Part shown: piece after piece, positions 63,668 to 64,000 of the stretch | Layout: every line of letters starts with the position of its first letter | Position numbering within the stretch: the stretch's first letter is position 1 | Assembly (NCBI RefSeq): GCF_001432305.1 | Contig: NZ_KQ483358.1 | Location: 378,385-442,384, forward strand | Source of the DNA: Curvibacter sp. PAE-UM | Lineage (GTDB): Bacteria > Pseudomonadota > Gammaproteobacteria > Burkholderiales > Burkholderiaceae_C | DNA length: 64,000 bases | Direction: 5' to 3' | The notes under the pieces: model-generated | Database searches by the model: none | Told to the model about the DNA's origin: nothing | The model's input: the letters and a program-made list of their open reading frames with translations, nothing else | Program-made: the position numbers and the translations under genes

Positions 63668-64000
63668 TCAGTCGAAGGTCGCCTTGGATCGGATCAACTC
63701 GTCCCTCGCCTCCTCGATCGCAGAGAGATGCGTGAGCCGGAACGCGTCCATCGTCATGCGCTCCGCTCGCACCGAGAGGCTCAGGGCAGCGATCGTCCTG
63801 TCGGAAGCGTTCGAGATCGGAATGGCGATCGAGCGCACGCCCAGCTCCAGCTCTTCGTCGCACTCCCCCCACCCCTGGCGGCGGCAACGTTCCACACTCT
63901 CCACAGCAGACGCGAGGTTGTCGACGGTCTTCGGTGTCCAAGGGTCCATCGGGGCAGCAGCCAGGTGATCCAGCGCCTCCTCCGCCGACAGCCTCGACAA
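63668..64000 (-). CDS. IclR-family regulator, C-terminal part (runs off the window)
   Basis: The frame is open to the window edge; only the last ~110 residues are visible. They read GVRSIAIPISNASDRTIAALSLSVRAERMTMDAF and LTHLSAIEEARDELIR, matching the end of the IclR effector domain (PcaR/PobR type). The N-terminal DNA-binding domain is outside the window, so identity and target cannot be settled. Confidence 0.75.
   Translation of the reverse strand: MSRLSAEEALDHLAAAPMDPWTPKTVDNLASAVESVERCRRQGWGECDEELELGVRSIAIPISNASDRTIAALSLSVRAERMTMDAFRLTHLSAIEEARDELIRSKATFD

Overview
The window is high-GC and densely coded. It is probably a chromosomal segment of a betaproteobacterium of the order Burkholderiales, most likely Comamonadaceae-like. 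This is inferred from the gene families seen: two Bug/TctC-type solute-binding proteins, a PhaM-like granule protein, DUF3567, DUF2946 and DUF2145 proteins, a UbiT-UbiV-UbiU set, and REP-like palindromes of the TTCGACAAGCTCAGGG type. No rRNA, tRNA or CRISPR array was recognised.

Layout. 1-3.4 kb: recG and queA, divergent around a strong palindrome. 3.4-7.8 kb: an accessory stretch in which cargo genes (a membrane protein; a BBE-type flavin oxidase with a divergent HxlR regulator; a TIR-domain protein) are separated by two decayed copies of the queA 3' end. 7.8-22.8 kb: mostly core genes, including S-formylglutathione hydrolase, a Bug protein divergent from a class II aldolase, tgt, an ECF sigma/anti-sigma pair, an EF-hand-like membrane protein, a Kef-type antiporter, a PhnD-like binding protein with a hybrid histidine kinase, an HD-GYP response regulator and a DUF2145 operon. 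22.87-26.54 kb: a 3.66-kb IS1595-family transposon with 14-bp perfect inverted repeats and a 9-bp target duplication. It carries a Panacea-type toxin-antitoxin pair and a three-gene overlapping cassette of unknown function. 26.6-30.8 kb: redox proteins, a beta-propeller protein and a solitary AT-richer P-loop ATPase. 30.9-37.9 kb: an LplT-acyltransferase fusion, a ceramidase-like membrane protein, an XRE regulator, two secreted proteins enclosed by a duplicated 3' end of the XRE gene, and an SQR-like flavoprotein. 38-47.6 kb: FIST, PhaM and GGDEF-EAL proteins, an FAA-hydrolase/Bug/GntR catabolic locus, a copper-handling group and a DksA-like protein. 47.6-51.7 kb: D-tartrate dehydratase with a LysR regulator, and a second FAA hydrolase with an IclR regulator. 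51.7-55.8 kb: DUF3108 and DUF3567 proteins, then two tandem paralogous Leu/Ile/Val-type binding proteins whose promoters share CRP-like boxes exactly 50 bp apart. 55.8-64 kb: AbrB-family protein, cutA, ubiT-ubiV-ubiU (O2-independent ubiquinone hydroxylation), a DadA-like oxidase, ubiD, purU and the edge of an IclR-type gene.

The most unusual signals are: (i) accessory genes inserted at the 3' ends of two unrelated genes (queA and an XRE regulator), each bounded by decayed duplicates of that 3' end, with no integrase nearby; (ii) an IS1595-family transposon with intact-looking ends, carrying TA genes and an uncharacterised three-gene cassette, inserted into the loop of a palindrome; (iii) a TIR protein whose N-terminus resembles AbiJ-type domains; and (iv) duplicated CRP-like and FNR-like operator pairs. 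All functional assignments come from reading motifs in the sequence; no database search was run.
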